A stretch of DNA of 64,000 nt, taken from Cololabis saira. Lineage: Eukaryota; Chordata; Actinopteri; Beloniformes; Belonidae. Where the stretch lies: the NCBI RefSeq assembly GCF_033807715.1, contig NC_084610.1, forward strand, positions 1,045,001-1,109,000, read 5' to 3'. The translations under genes and the position numbers were made by a program. The notes beneath the pieces were generated by a model, which was not told the DNA's origin, searched no databases, and worked only from the letters and a program-made list of their open reading frames with translations. Every line of letters starts with the position of its first letter. Position 1 is the first letter of the stretch. Of this stretch, positions 34,101 through 47,200 are shown one piece after another.

Positions 34101-36538
34101 TTTCTGCAAAGGGGACAGGACGACTGCACCGTATTGAGGGGAGGATGGATGGGGCCATGTATCGCGAGATCTTGGCCAACAACCTCCTTCCCTCAGTAAG
34201 AGCATTGAAGATGGGTCGTGGCTGGGTCTTCCAGCATGACAACGACCCGAAACACACAGCCAGGGCAACTAAGGAGTGGCTCCGTAAGAAGCATTTCAAG
34301 GTCCTGGAGTGGCCTAGCCAGTCTCCAGACCTGAACCCAATAGAAAATCTTTGGAGGGAGCTGAAAGTCCGTATTGCCCAGCGACAGCCCCGAAACCTGA
34401 ACGATCTGGAGAAGATCTGTATGGAGGAGTGGGCCAAAATCCCTGCTGCAGTGTGTGCAAACCTGGTCAAGAACTACAGGAAACGTCTGATCTCTGTAAT
34501 TGCAAACAAAGGTTTCTGTACCAAATATTAAGTTCTGTTTTTCTGATCTGTATCAAATACTTATGTCATGCAATAAAATGCAAAATTAATTACTTAAAAA
34601 TCATACAATGTGATTTTGTGGATTTTTTTTTTAGATTCCATCACTCACAGTTGAAGAGTACCTATGATAAAAATTACAAACTTCTACATGCTTTTCAAGT
34701 GGGAAAACCTGCAAAATCGGCAGTGTATCAAATACTTGTTCTCCCCACTGTATGCAACAAAAATGAAGCCAAACAGAAAAATAATAATAATGATGTGAGC
34801 AAGCAGCACTTACTGGTCCCTCTAGATTTAAGAGGGTGGTTTGCAGGTATGTTAATCAGGTTCTCCTGATGAGCTGATCGTCAGCAGGTGCAAGCGTCTA
34901 GAAAAGCACTTTGCTTGTCTCAGGTATGTGTTAAAAGCATAAACAACAATTTTTACTGTAGATAGGTCTAAAAATGGTAATAAAACCACTTCTAAATAAT
35001 ATGGAGTTCAAAATTCTACAGGAAGTAAAATTATTCTCAATTAAAAAACAATCAAGAAAGCTGCCCATCTTGGCAGGAGATAACGTCCCAGGAAGTCTAG
35101 AAGGTCAGGCTGCACTCGGAGAAAGAGATGAGATCCAAGATCTCAAACTCCCCTGGACGTCTGAGCATGTTAACGGTTCAAGTCCCCGACAGCAAGACTC
35201 CTCCGTCTAGCGCCGGGGACTCCTCCTCCGTCCGGCGGCGGGGACTCCTCCTCCCTCTAGCGGGGACTCCTCTGAGTACGAGGCGAATGTGAGGCTAACT
35301 GTCTGACAGCGAAAGCTTGGTTGAAACTGGTTCTTGTGACCAGACAATGATCCAAGGTAAATCAAAAACAAATCAAAACATCAAAATGGATGCAAAAAAT
35401 AAAAAAAGGTTTCTGAATGAGCTGGTCAGAGTCCAGATCTGAACCCCACTGAAATGCTGCGTTGGGACATGATGTCCCACTCCATTTAGCTGTAAATAAA
35501 TGTCCATAAATGTGAATGAACTGAAGCAACGTTGTTAAGCAGAACGGACCTCAACTGCTTGTTGAACTTCAACTTAATGGCGAAGAAACAAGCTGCTCAA
35601 TCATGGGGGGACAGTAATCCCTCACTATAACTCAGTTACCCTTTCACAGTCTCCCCGCGTCTTCACTTCCTGTGTGTCAATTAGGCTACGGTTTAATATG
35701 TACATGTACGTAAAACACTTTGTCAAATTTAAGTTTACGAATTATATGTGGACAAAACGCTCTGCCCCCGGGTCGCGGTGGGGCGGTGCTAATCTCCACA
35801 ATTTAAAGCCTTGTATAATAATTGTAAAAAAAATAATGGTTACTACTTCCCCCCCGCTTAAAACAAGGGATTACTGTACATTGTATTACCCATATGACCC
35901 CCCCTCTCCTTAATTTGGCTTCATTTTTGTAAATGAAAGACACGATAAATAAATTACGTGAAAAGTTTTATGTTGTTCCTCTGTCACGTCATTTTTATGT
36001 TTTAACTTCCTGAACCATGCTGCTACATAACTACAGTTTACCACCAAGTCTCCTGGTCCACCTGTAATTGAGTGATAAAACAAACACATATAGGAGAGAA
36101 ACTTCACGGCAGGAAGCTATTGAGCGTTGCAGCCCGTGGGATGCGCCTGTGTTGGCTGGTACGTACTGTAGGCGGTGGAATGGAACGGGTCGATCTGAGG
36201 GGGCGGGTCAGGGGCGTACATGAACCTCTCGTTGCACATGTTGCCTTCACAGCAGCAGAAGAAAACGTTGGGGCTCTCCTTCCTCTCCACACACTCGCTG
36301 CTGTAAAGAACATGAAGGCAGGAATTACAAACAAACACACACACAAAACCGTCTCCGCTTCGTCTCCCTGGACTGTGCCAAGGACATACAGGCCATTCTA
36401 TTTTTCAAAATGTTAAGAAAAAGACTGTTTCCACTCGAACCGGCATCTATACATACATGCCCCTCCTGCCTTTTAATTCCCTTGCGGCCACAGAAAACAT
36501 GAAACAAAGCATTTACAAAACAACTCCTACGCAGTTCA

Positions 36539-36576
<38 letters not shown>

Positions 36577-38171
36577 GTACACTACCGATCACACACACTC
36601 CTCTATTTCACTCTCACACAGTCATCAGATAAAAGCCTGAGGAAGTGGCAGCAGCCCTCGAATGCTCTCCTCTCTCCAGGGAGCCCAGGCGGCGCCGTCT
36701 GAGCAGAGGTACCCGAACTGAGCAGGCTGCAGATCCTGCTGCAACTTTATCGCTGGAGAATCAAAGAAAAACACACACTGCCTCCAACCAGCCTCTCATG
36801 CCAGGTCCACGTCCCGGCGAGCTACAAACTATAAAAATACCCTCTATTAATATCTGTTTACTGCCCTGGGTTGAGACGCTTGGACGCGTACATCAGGCTG
36901 AATCCGTCGTCAGCGGGGACCAACAGAGTCAATTCACATTTCCTCTGCTGCAGTAATTAAAATGTAACCTTCTGCAAGTCATTGGGGTGGAGGCGTGCAC
37001 AGAGGGGACAAACACTGAGCTCCAGGTGATTGTAAATGTATTTAAAGTCGTGATATGCCGGCTTTGTCTCGCTAAGAGAAATGTGCTGTGCTTCCCGTCA
37101 GTACTTCCAACTAAAACATTTCCCATCATTGCATGAAAACATGGGAAGCCACTGCAACCAGCCGTACTCTGCACTTTTAACCCCAGGGACCTTTTGAAAT
37201 GTTCCTCCAGAACATGGTTATTTTACATTTCCACTGCGGTATAAAGTTTAAAGAGCTCCAACTATACTTGCACAAATTGGTAACGTGGCAGCTTCCCAAA
37301 GGGTTGTCCACAGGGGCGGGAGCTTTAATTTGTGTTTTAGACTGAGAGATGCAGCACTAGCAGTTCTCCGTGCCAACTCCGATTTCCAGCTCTTGGAAAG
37401 GTCCAACCTGCCAGTCCTGATTTTATTTCCAAGAATTACAATCGATAGCAAATAAAATCTCTTTTTGTTTTAACTGGACATTGACGTGCTTTAAAACACG
37501 GGCCAGGGAACAACTGCAGCCCCCCCTTCTCTCTCCCTCTCTAACATTTAGATTTCCACAAACCTTGAACTTTGGCAAACAGAAGCAGGTGCATCATGTA
37601 ATGAAAACTCACTCAGACTTGACAAGGATGTCAAACTGGCATCAGATGTCTAAACATCTGTTTAATAAGTGATTGCTGGACTGGGACCGGCTTTCAGCAG
37701 GCTGCGTTTGTGAGGCATGAGACAAAATAAAAACGTGATGGGAACAACATCTGAGGAGCATCTGCTCCTCCGTGTAGGCTATAGAGATCAGGTGAGGTAA
37801 CATTACTGAAACTTTTACCCTCCACTACGGGAAAAGTCTGATGATGAATTCCAAGATTGAGCCTCAACTCCTCGTTGGTGATCAATATTAGGGCTGAAAC
37901 GATTCCTCGAATAATTCGAGTAAATCGATTACAAAAAATGATGGAGGAATTTTCTCTGCCTCGAGGAATCGTTTAATTTTACCAGCTCAAAGCAGGTATT
38001 TCACCCAGACTACGTTTAATGCGGCACAGCACGCTGACGCCGCGCACGTAAAGGAAGAAGAAGCGGCGGATATGTTTGGTTTTAGTAACATGCCATGCTC
38101 AGGCAATGATATTATGTATGTATGTATGTATATGTATATATATACATATATATATACATACATACACACAC

Positions 38172-38204
<33 letters not shown>

Positions 38205-41200
38205 GTACATCTATATGCTCAGCCAGTCTGCAATGGCCCAGACAGGATGCACATGTAGCTCAGTGCTTAACTTTTATTTTCAATCCACGCTATATTCTTC
38301 TGGTCCGTTCTCCTATATGTTCCCCCTCTAACCCGGTACATACATAGGTTCCTCTAAACATCTGTTCACGCTACAGTTTTAACTAAAAGAAAAGGCAGAA
38401 AATGTCAGAAAAATAAAAACGTAATAAAGCTAACTGGGTAGTTTTCAATTTTATCTCTGTAGTCATTGATGGATAAAACAAGCAGCACTGGTGCCTAATG
38501 TGCTCCAATATAGCAGGGCTCAATTTTATTTTGAACACTGCCAAATGAAAGTTCAATTGAAAAACGTGGGAAAAACACCTAACCTTTTAAGTGATGTGTG
38601 TTATCAGGTGTAATGGCATTTTTAGGTTAGAAAAAGAACATTTCTTGGTAAGATCCTTAGTTTTTTGAGTGAAGGCAGTGAATTTGGTCGACTGGTGTAA
38701 GTTCAGGGTTTTTAAATGCACAGCCATGAACCTACTGTATTATATAATTTAGTCTTAGTAATGTCAATTAACATCTAACATCTTATGTATATTTATAATT
38801 ACTCTTTAACTAAACAAAAATATGTTTTATCCGATTACTCGATGGAGTTTTCAGTAGAATACTCGATTACTAAAATATTCGATAGCTGCAGCCCTAATCA
38901 ATATTATCCACAATATCGTCTATAGTTGTGACACTTGTACAACAGAAGTAGCAGCAGTAGCATTTCCTCCTCTCGCTCTTGTTCAGGACCTTGTAACCCG
39001 CCGAGCGGACCACCATCAGGTATTTCAGTTTGTATAAATGCTGCTATTCCCTCTGCTCGGGAGTTTTCAGGGCCATTAAAAAGGACTGAAATCGTGTGGA
39101 AACCCTGATGGAACCAGCATAAGAAAGCTGTAGGCCATCTGCTCAATTAGTGTATTTTTAGACTTTGTTAGCCTCGTAGCATTGAGCATGCTCAGCAGGG
39201 TGATGTCGTTTTAAGTATTTTAAGTCTTGGATTAAGTCTGTTGTACCTTTCTCTTTATTTTTGCTTCTTTTTTTTTATGAACTTAGCGGCCGCAGAAATG
39301 TCTCTTGTTCAATGTCAACATTGAAAACATGTAAACCAAACTGTGCCATGATGTGTTTACTGACAGGGGAGAAAAGTTGTAAAAACAACTAGTGTAACCT
39401 TGTTCAAACACATTTCCTGAAACACCTGTGGAGAGCATATTGGGTAGGAAGCATGTCTGAGCAGAGTGTTAAAGACTTTAATCCCTGACTGTTGTAAACT
39501 GGAATTTTGACAAATATGAGAAAATAATTGAGCCGATGGGAAGCCCTGCCTGGTCCTCCAAGTCCGATCCTCTGAGCCGGTGTGCGGCCCGTCCAACATC
39601 TGCAGTACTGGGTTCAACTTTGCTCTTTACAAAACCAATTCAGTCCTTCATTTCATTCCTTCACCATAATTTCAGTTGGAAATCCAAGTTCGGCTGATTT
39701 TTGCATCTTGGAAAGATCCAACCGATTTAAGCCAGAGCAGACGTTTATCTCTGTTTTGTTCGGATTTAAGAAATAGAATAAAATAAACTTCACCGTCCAT
39801 CCTGTCTGGATACCTAGAACCAGTATCACAAGTACTCAGAAATGTTATAAAACAAATGTGAGCTCAGGATCTTCCAGTGTTTTCTGTGAAGCTGAAAGCT
39901 TCAGAAGTCCGGGTTCTGGTCCCTGTGGAACAGCGATTGTGTTTGAGGGTTGGGGTCTTACCGATGCGTCAATTCTTGACATTTTAACAATTTAAAATCT
40001 TTGGCTGTTGATTTTTTTTTTTAATCATTATTATTATTATATTTATTTAGGCCTCCTGAAGCTTTCAAAAGCCAAGGAGTATCTGGCAGCTCACTTATCC
40101 TGACATGACTCGTTCTCTCTGCAATCAATAATTTGACACTTTGCTGTAAAAATATGTTGCATTCGCACTCATATCTGTTTCCATCTTTGTCCTTTTAGCC
40201 CTTAAAGGTTTTGCTCCTTAACATCTAATAATACCCTCAGGGTTGTTTTAACATTGAAATGCTCCTTTAACATTCAAAAAGGTAAAGAATTCGATCTATC
40301 CAGCTGGCATGATTAGGTGACAACTGAAACTCTCCTACAATAAGAAAGTTGACACACGTCTTGTCAATCAAAAGTTCAAAAGCGTCTACCTGTCGTAGCA
40401 GTTCACGTCGTCCAGCCAGCAGCCCTGCTTCACGATCTCGATGCTGCCGGAGACGTTCTTCCAGGTGGCGAAGCAGTGCCGCCGCTTGTCTTTGTCGTCA
40501 TAGCAGGGCTGGATGCCGCTGCGGTTGGTGCGCTCCTTCTCCCAGCTGGAGTTGTAGTAGACACACTCCTGCGTCTCTGAGCGGCCCAGGATGGCACCTG
40601 GAGAGGGACATGTCCGTCATCGTTAGTACACACTCAAAAACCTGGAGACCCAGCACTGACAGCGGCTGACCCGGGGTAACAAAAACAATGAATAACTAGT
40701 TTAAAAGGACACACACTGTCTTTACAGCTTCAAAATATAAAATGAAGTTCATTTTTGTGACTTTTTTTTCTATCCATGAACAAACAATAAAAAATAAAGT
40801 CCTTTTCTAAAATGGAAAAACCAAAAGTTGTAGAGGGAGGCTTCAGTCCAGCTCACAAACAGTCAAAATGTAAAAAAAAATAACCCTATGTTTAATAATC
40901 AAAGTTAAAATACATTTCTACCTTTTTTTTTTTTCCACAATTAGCTGCTGCAGAACTCTATCAAAAGTATTAATTGAAAATATATCACGTCTCTCCAGAG
41001 CAGGAGGCCTGGGTGTGTGTTTATGTGTAAAAGGTTGCTAGACCTGATCAAAGTCAAAAAGGCTCCTGAAATCGTACTCTCAGACCCCGGGGCTCTCGCT
41101 GCACAACATTCAGCCAGTATGAAAATGGTGAGTAATTTCCAGGCAGCTCTGCAGAGTGTTGTCTGGGTTAAATACTGTATTTTGGAGGGTTCTTATGTGT

Positions 41201-44200
41201 GATTATGGAGGTTTGAGGCATGCTGGAAGAAAAACGGAGAAACTTCAGAAGAGCAGAGGTTTAACAAAAAATCTTCGACAAGGAAAGGCTTCGCCTTTTG
41301 TTTCATTCATGGCAAAGTTCCCTCATTTTGCCTTTTTTTCTTCTTTCCACCATTGCCCCCCTTCTAAGAATTGCTTTCTTAACTTCCCTTTATTTATGTC
41401 AGCCTTAATGCCTCAGAAGTGCTCCATTATTTAACAGGAAAGTGCAGAACAAATAAAGAATAATGCTTCAATTTATGTGATGATTACCCACTCTCTTCAA
41501 GCGGTGAAATCCCACCTCAGAGGTAGAACGTCCCATTTATAGCTTAAAGAAAGCAGGGCTTAGCTTAAGTAGTGGAGGTTAATTTAAGAAATAGGATGTA
41601 TTTTTCAATAAGAGCGCTGCTTTAGTAAAGCCAGTTAATACCGGCCGGGCCCCGGAAGCGCCGCGGGTCTCTTTTCAGCAACATTAACAGCTGCAGATGG
41701 AAGTGAGCGCAGAGTGGCTACTTTACTGGCTGCCGAGGTCACACTGCCTCTTAACAACCCTGACGGCATTTTTTTCTCGTCAAATCCATTTCCCACGAAG
41801 CCCCGAACTATTTCACAGCAACAGGTGCAGCTGTGAACTGTTGGCTGCGGGATGGAGAGCAAATGGGAGAGGTGAAGAGAAAAACAGCGTGGGTTGGGCC
41901 ATGAGTGGAGCTGAGAAATGACCGGCTGGACTCAAACACCCAAGAACACAGCAAAAGGAGGGAAAAAAAACCATCCTCAACTTCAATAGCTAAACAAAAA
42001 AGAAACAGACAGAATATCATGGCAACAGCATTATCAGTATGAGTGGATACGAGTCACGAAAAGGAGGATGTTGGGTAACATTTTCCAACTGCTCATCAGC
42101 TAAAAACGTCTCGTCTTCAAATAATCTACCCAAGTGTCATTCTGTTGTTCAAATTCAGCTAAAACTCCCAGTTGTGTTTGGCGAGTGTATCCACGCCAAC
42201 CAGCCCAGTTTCTGGGATTTCTACACCTCTATGTTGGGAGCCGGAGGCTCCAACCATGGAGCACTTCAGCTTTTACATCCATTTAGACCTCACGTCGGCT
42301 AAAACTGGAGAACTACACCCCGGTGATGTCACCCAGTTTTCCGCAGTGATCTTGAAGCCTCTTTTTCCTCGCACTGTACAGTGCCATGTTGGAAATGGGT
42401 TGAACAGACCAGGAAACCCAGCAGAACCACACCCACGCTATGTCAATCACAGTGTCAAGTCTGCTTCATTTTGATTTTTTGGTTCAAAAATATTTGACTA
42501 TATTTTTCGGCACAACAGACGAGCCTCGCCAGAGCCACATGGTGTCACATTTATGTCAAAAGGACCATGTTCACAAGCAGGTTACATTATTCATTCGGTG
42601 TGGTTGCAGAATTAAAATTAAAAATTCAATAACTGGCCCAAAAAAATTGAAAGCATTCAATACTCACAGCCCTCCTGACCCTCAGCAATGCATCAACTGG
42701 AGGTCAATATGTTTTATGAATGATAAGCCTTAAGGGTAAGGGGTTCTGGAGCGTGTGGGGGACTGTGATTGACAGTCAGCGGCAACAGCCCCGAGCTCTG
42801 ATGGAAGAGCTGCGACAGGAGCGCTGCAAACTTGTGAACTTCACTGTGAGCTGTAGGTGGTGCGAAAGGAGATTTGTTTCTCAAATCACCTCGTTAATAT
42901 AAATATCTGGAAATATTGGCTATTACAGCAAATACAAAAACAAAAAAAACTCACTTCCCGACTTTATTGCCTGCTCTGCAGAACAAGTTGCGGTTCATTT
43001 AGCTTGGAAGCTTGAATAATGTCACACCAGAGTCCACATCAATACTCTGGTATTTTTAGCATCTACAGAGTGTGTCCACTGATAAAAACTGAACATTACT
43101 GTAAGTGTGAGCTCATGTGAATAAATGAGACAGCTGTTAAACGATTAAATCAGGAGTTTACTTTCTTGATGCAAGTAGCAGACGTCCGTCGCGGGTAGCA
43201 ACTCTGAAATCAGAAGGCTTTTCGGTTAAAACTTCCAACTGAGAACGTGGAGATTTCTGCATCGGAGCGCAAATTAGAAACCACATACGCAAGGACCTCC
43301 GTTTCTTACATGAAGCCTTGAATTTAACGGCTGCTTTAAGCGTTTACCCTTACAAGTCCTGAATTCAAGCACTGGCACAACAACTCCCTCTTCTTTGTTG
43401 CCTCACCGAGGCAAGCTGAAACACCTCGAGAGCGCCGCTGAAAGCTATTCCACTGCGTCTTAAAAAGACGCGAGGCATGTGAACTGCAAATACGGCACTC
43501 TGCTGTAAATAAAGCTGTTGAGAGCTCAAATCAATCACTTATCTGAAACGAGGTGGCGGTGCAGGCCGCCTGCCTATAGTTCCTATAGCTCTGGGTGTCA
43601 AAGGTGGGGCGTGTATGTACATGAAGCAGAGGAATCAATCCTGCCACTGAGCTTCAGCTTCAGCTCAAACGGATAATGTCACAGAGCCTACAGAAGCGAC
43701 AAGGACGTACAGTGAGGCTCCCGCCCACGAGCGCACGGGCCGGCATAAAGAGAGAAGCCTCTTTGTCTCAGTGAGATATTCACACATGGAAATGTCAAAC
43801 AGGAGAGGCACGGGTTCAACATGTTTACTGCGATGCGGCCCGTTGGAAAGAAAAATCAAGAGACAAACAGTACGGGGTGCCGGCATACGCTGCAGACGCA
43901 AGGTCGTCCGCTTTGCAATGACTTAAGTAATAAACCTAATTCACTACACGGTAAATGTGGATGTCAGAGTGCAGAGGGTTTTGTTTTTGGACGGAGCCTT
44001 GAACTAAATCAACCTAAAAGGGTTACCCTAAAATCATGTTGGAAGTTTAGTGAGCAGAAAAATAAAACACTGTACTTGAGATTCATTGGAAAAGGTGACG
44101 ATATTTATGCGCAAATAATCCACGTAATGTTGAGCAATTACTAGCTATTCTTCACAAATATAGTTTGTCCAGCATAAGCAAGGTAATACAAGTTTAAATA

Positions 44201-47200
44201 CAAACAAACTAATAATTCCACATCCCCGTATTTCCTGAGACCCTGAAGCCAGACGGCACTTAAGCCCCCTGAAAACTCAGCTGTGTCAAAACAGATGAAA
44301 GAAAAGAGGCAAAACAAAAGGAGTGAAAGCAAAGTAATGCCTGAAGGAGGAAAACTAAAGTGGCTCAAAGCAGCGGTATGCCATTTACTTTACATCAACA
44401 TGTCCAGTTACGTGATAACAACAACCGACTGTGGGACTGTGCTGGAAGCTAAGCTAACGTGGAGGTTATTTAGAACTAAAAAAAAACAAAAAAAAACAAT
44501 TTAAATCTCTCTGCATCACACTGAAGCCATTTCTAAAAAACCTTAATAAACCAGACTTCTGATTCTGAGTGGAGGTACTTCCTCAAGAATAAAGCTCTTT
44601 GTCCTTTACGTGAAGATTAAAATGCGACACACCCACCCCCCCATTTCCACATTTTCTTTCCCTCTTGTGAAAAGCAGTGACCTCATAGCATTTTATAGAG
44701 GCTCATCTTTCTCTCCCACTCATACAAGAGATTTATCAAGTTTAACCGTGACCCACTTTGGTTGCGGACACTTCAGCGATGCCTGCCCGTGCAAAACATC
44801 TACAAACCCGACCCACTTCCCAAGTCACCAGGGCTTTTTGGAAAAACCACCTCTCGCTCTCTCTCACCCCGACATTTAAAATGTCACATTCTATCCATTT
44901 AGCTGATGAGTGCATCCACAGTAATTAAGCTCCGAGTACATGAAACAAACTGCAAGGATGGAAGGTGTTTGCATGACCGCAGAACGATCAGATAAGTCCA
45001 TTAGAACAAAGCTTTCAAAGAGTAATTAGGTGGTAAACAGGATGTGGTTCAGCAGAGAGCGAGTGTAATAAGAAAATAGAAAAGAAATCAAGTTGTAGCA
45101 GAGATTTCAGATTACCGGTAACCGTCATCTTTTGTTCAGTGGCCAACAGGTCTGAAGAACTTGAGTGCACGAGTTACGGTGGACAAGAAGAGGCTGAGGG
45201 TGATGCTAATTAACCCAAATGCTGATAAACTATCCTGATCACGTGAACTAAGCAGAGTAAATTCAGAACCATGGCCTCTATAAGTAATGAAATGACAGGT
45301 GATTTAAGGTTTTAAGGCCACTGTGGCATCTATACGTCGCGTACACTCACTGGAGCTAAGAATGAGATCTCGTCCACATTGTTCCATTGAAGTGTGTGTA
45401 AACCACATTGTTTTTATGATCCATTAACACATCAGTCCATAAAGTAATTACCCAAGTCACACCCTTGTGTGCACTTTAAACCCAAACCATGTGTATTCTT
45501 GAAAGTGCTGTTAGAAATGACACGGCTCATCTAAGACATGTATTATATCAGCACATCTGGTATCAAATAAAGGTAAAGCATCTGATTACAGCAGATACGA
45601 TCTACAATATCTCACTATTTGTTTTACCATGATTGATTTCAAATGTGAAAAAATGAAGAGAAACGTTTAGACACTTTCCAAATTGGCACTCGTACCTGTG
45701 TCACTCAAGTTGCCCAGGAACCACACTTTATTTGATATATTTGTCACTAAAAGTATTAATTCCTCTCGAGTGAAACTGTATCCTCTGAATCTTTTGTAAC
45801 TGACATTTTCATTATAAGCTATATATGACACCAGCTGCTGGAACAGTTGCTGAGCTGTGGGCGTTCGTGCGAGGTCATATCTCAGGAATGGCTTGAAGGA
45901 TCTGGATGATTGACACTTCTACAGAATCTTCACTGCCAATAGAATCAATTGGCAGGCTACAAATATGTGTTACTTCAGGCACCATCCAATCACAATGAAG
46001 ACTGTGTGTGTGTGTGTTTTTTTTAAATGCTCCTCAGTTGTCTGATGAAATTAAGGTGTTTTTTTTCTCTAAACAGTGACTTGGAATTACATGAATTGAA
46101 ATGTTTTTCCACTGGAAACTAAATTATGACAGTAAAACACCTACCGTAAGGTATATTGTATCGTGCTTTGAGTGATTAAAATAGCTTGAAGAATATTTGC
46201 ATCATCAGGAAAAGGTTAAAAAAAAAAAAAAACATCCTAAAATTATGTGTTATTAGAAATCATACCAAGAAAACCTAGAAGAAACACCATTATATATAAC
46301 ACAAATATTGATCTCTGATGAGCTTTAGCAGCCTGATCTTTCCTTAAAAGAAAAAAAAAAATTATGAAAACTTTTGCATAAAATATGCTCGTACCAAGCT
46401 TAAAACAGCAAAGTGCACAAAGCGCCAGGTCTCATAGGAGATATGCTACATTCTGTCTTCATTGGTTAATAAGTATTATCAATGAATACATGCAGAAATA
46501 AAGAAAAAACTATTTAAATACCAACTTAACTTCTTATTTCCTTCTAAGGAACTAAGGAAATGTTTGTGCTGAAACCCATGATAAAACAATTTGCTACAGA
46601 TTCAATCCTAGATACCCCCACAAGGACTTTCCATCATCTCTGACTCATTGAATTTCTGGGATTGGGAAATGTGATTGCGAGAAATGTCTCCTTGAAATAT
46701 TTCTTTTCATGAGGCGGAAACAGCCTGAGCTGCACAAAATCCCTCTCTCAGAAACGACAGGTCAACCGGCAGTTCTCTGGAAAGCCGACTTCCACAGAGG
46801 AAGCTGAAATCACAGGGGAGAGCTCCGTCAGATCCGCCGTGTTAGAACATGGCTCTTTGTTAGCACAGCGACAGGTTTACAAGGCCCGAGCCGCGCAGCA
46901 GAGATGGTTCTGGTCTGATCTGAGGCCAGGCCGGGCAGGCGTATGCTGGGTGGGAAATGACCGCCAACCACCTGCCAAATGTTTGACAAATTTCGACTAA
47001 GCCACTTTGGCAGGTAGCCAGCCAAAGCTTGGTGGTTTTGTTCTCGAGACTCTAAAGCTGCAGCTGCCTGGTGTTTCCACAATTTTGAGAACAATCCACA
47101 TCCCTGAAGAAGTAAGTTGTAACATCACAAGGTTTCGTAAGAGCTCTGCAGTTTCCAGTGACCTTTTCTTTCATGCTTTCACATTTCTAGATTCATTGAA

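Noticed and set aside
33835..34470. 211-codon minus-strand ORF
   Set aside because: It is the antisense shadow of the Tc1 transposase.
35160..35215. tRNA-like T-loop (GGTTCAAGTCCC)
   Set aside because: I could not fold an acceptor stem or anticodon arm around it, and it runs into a small minisatellite.
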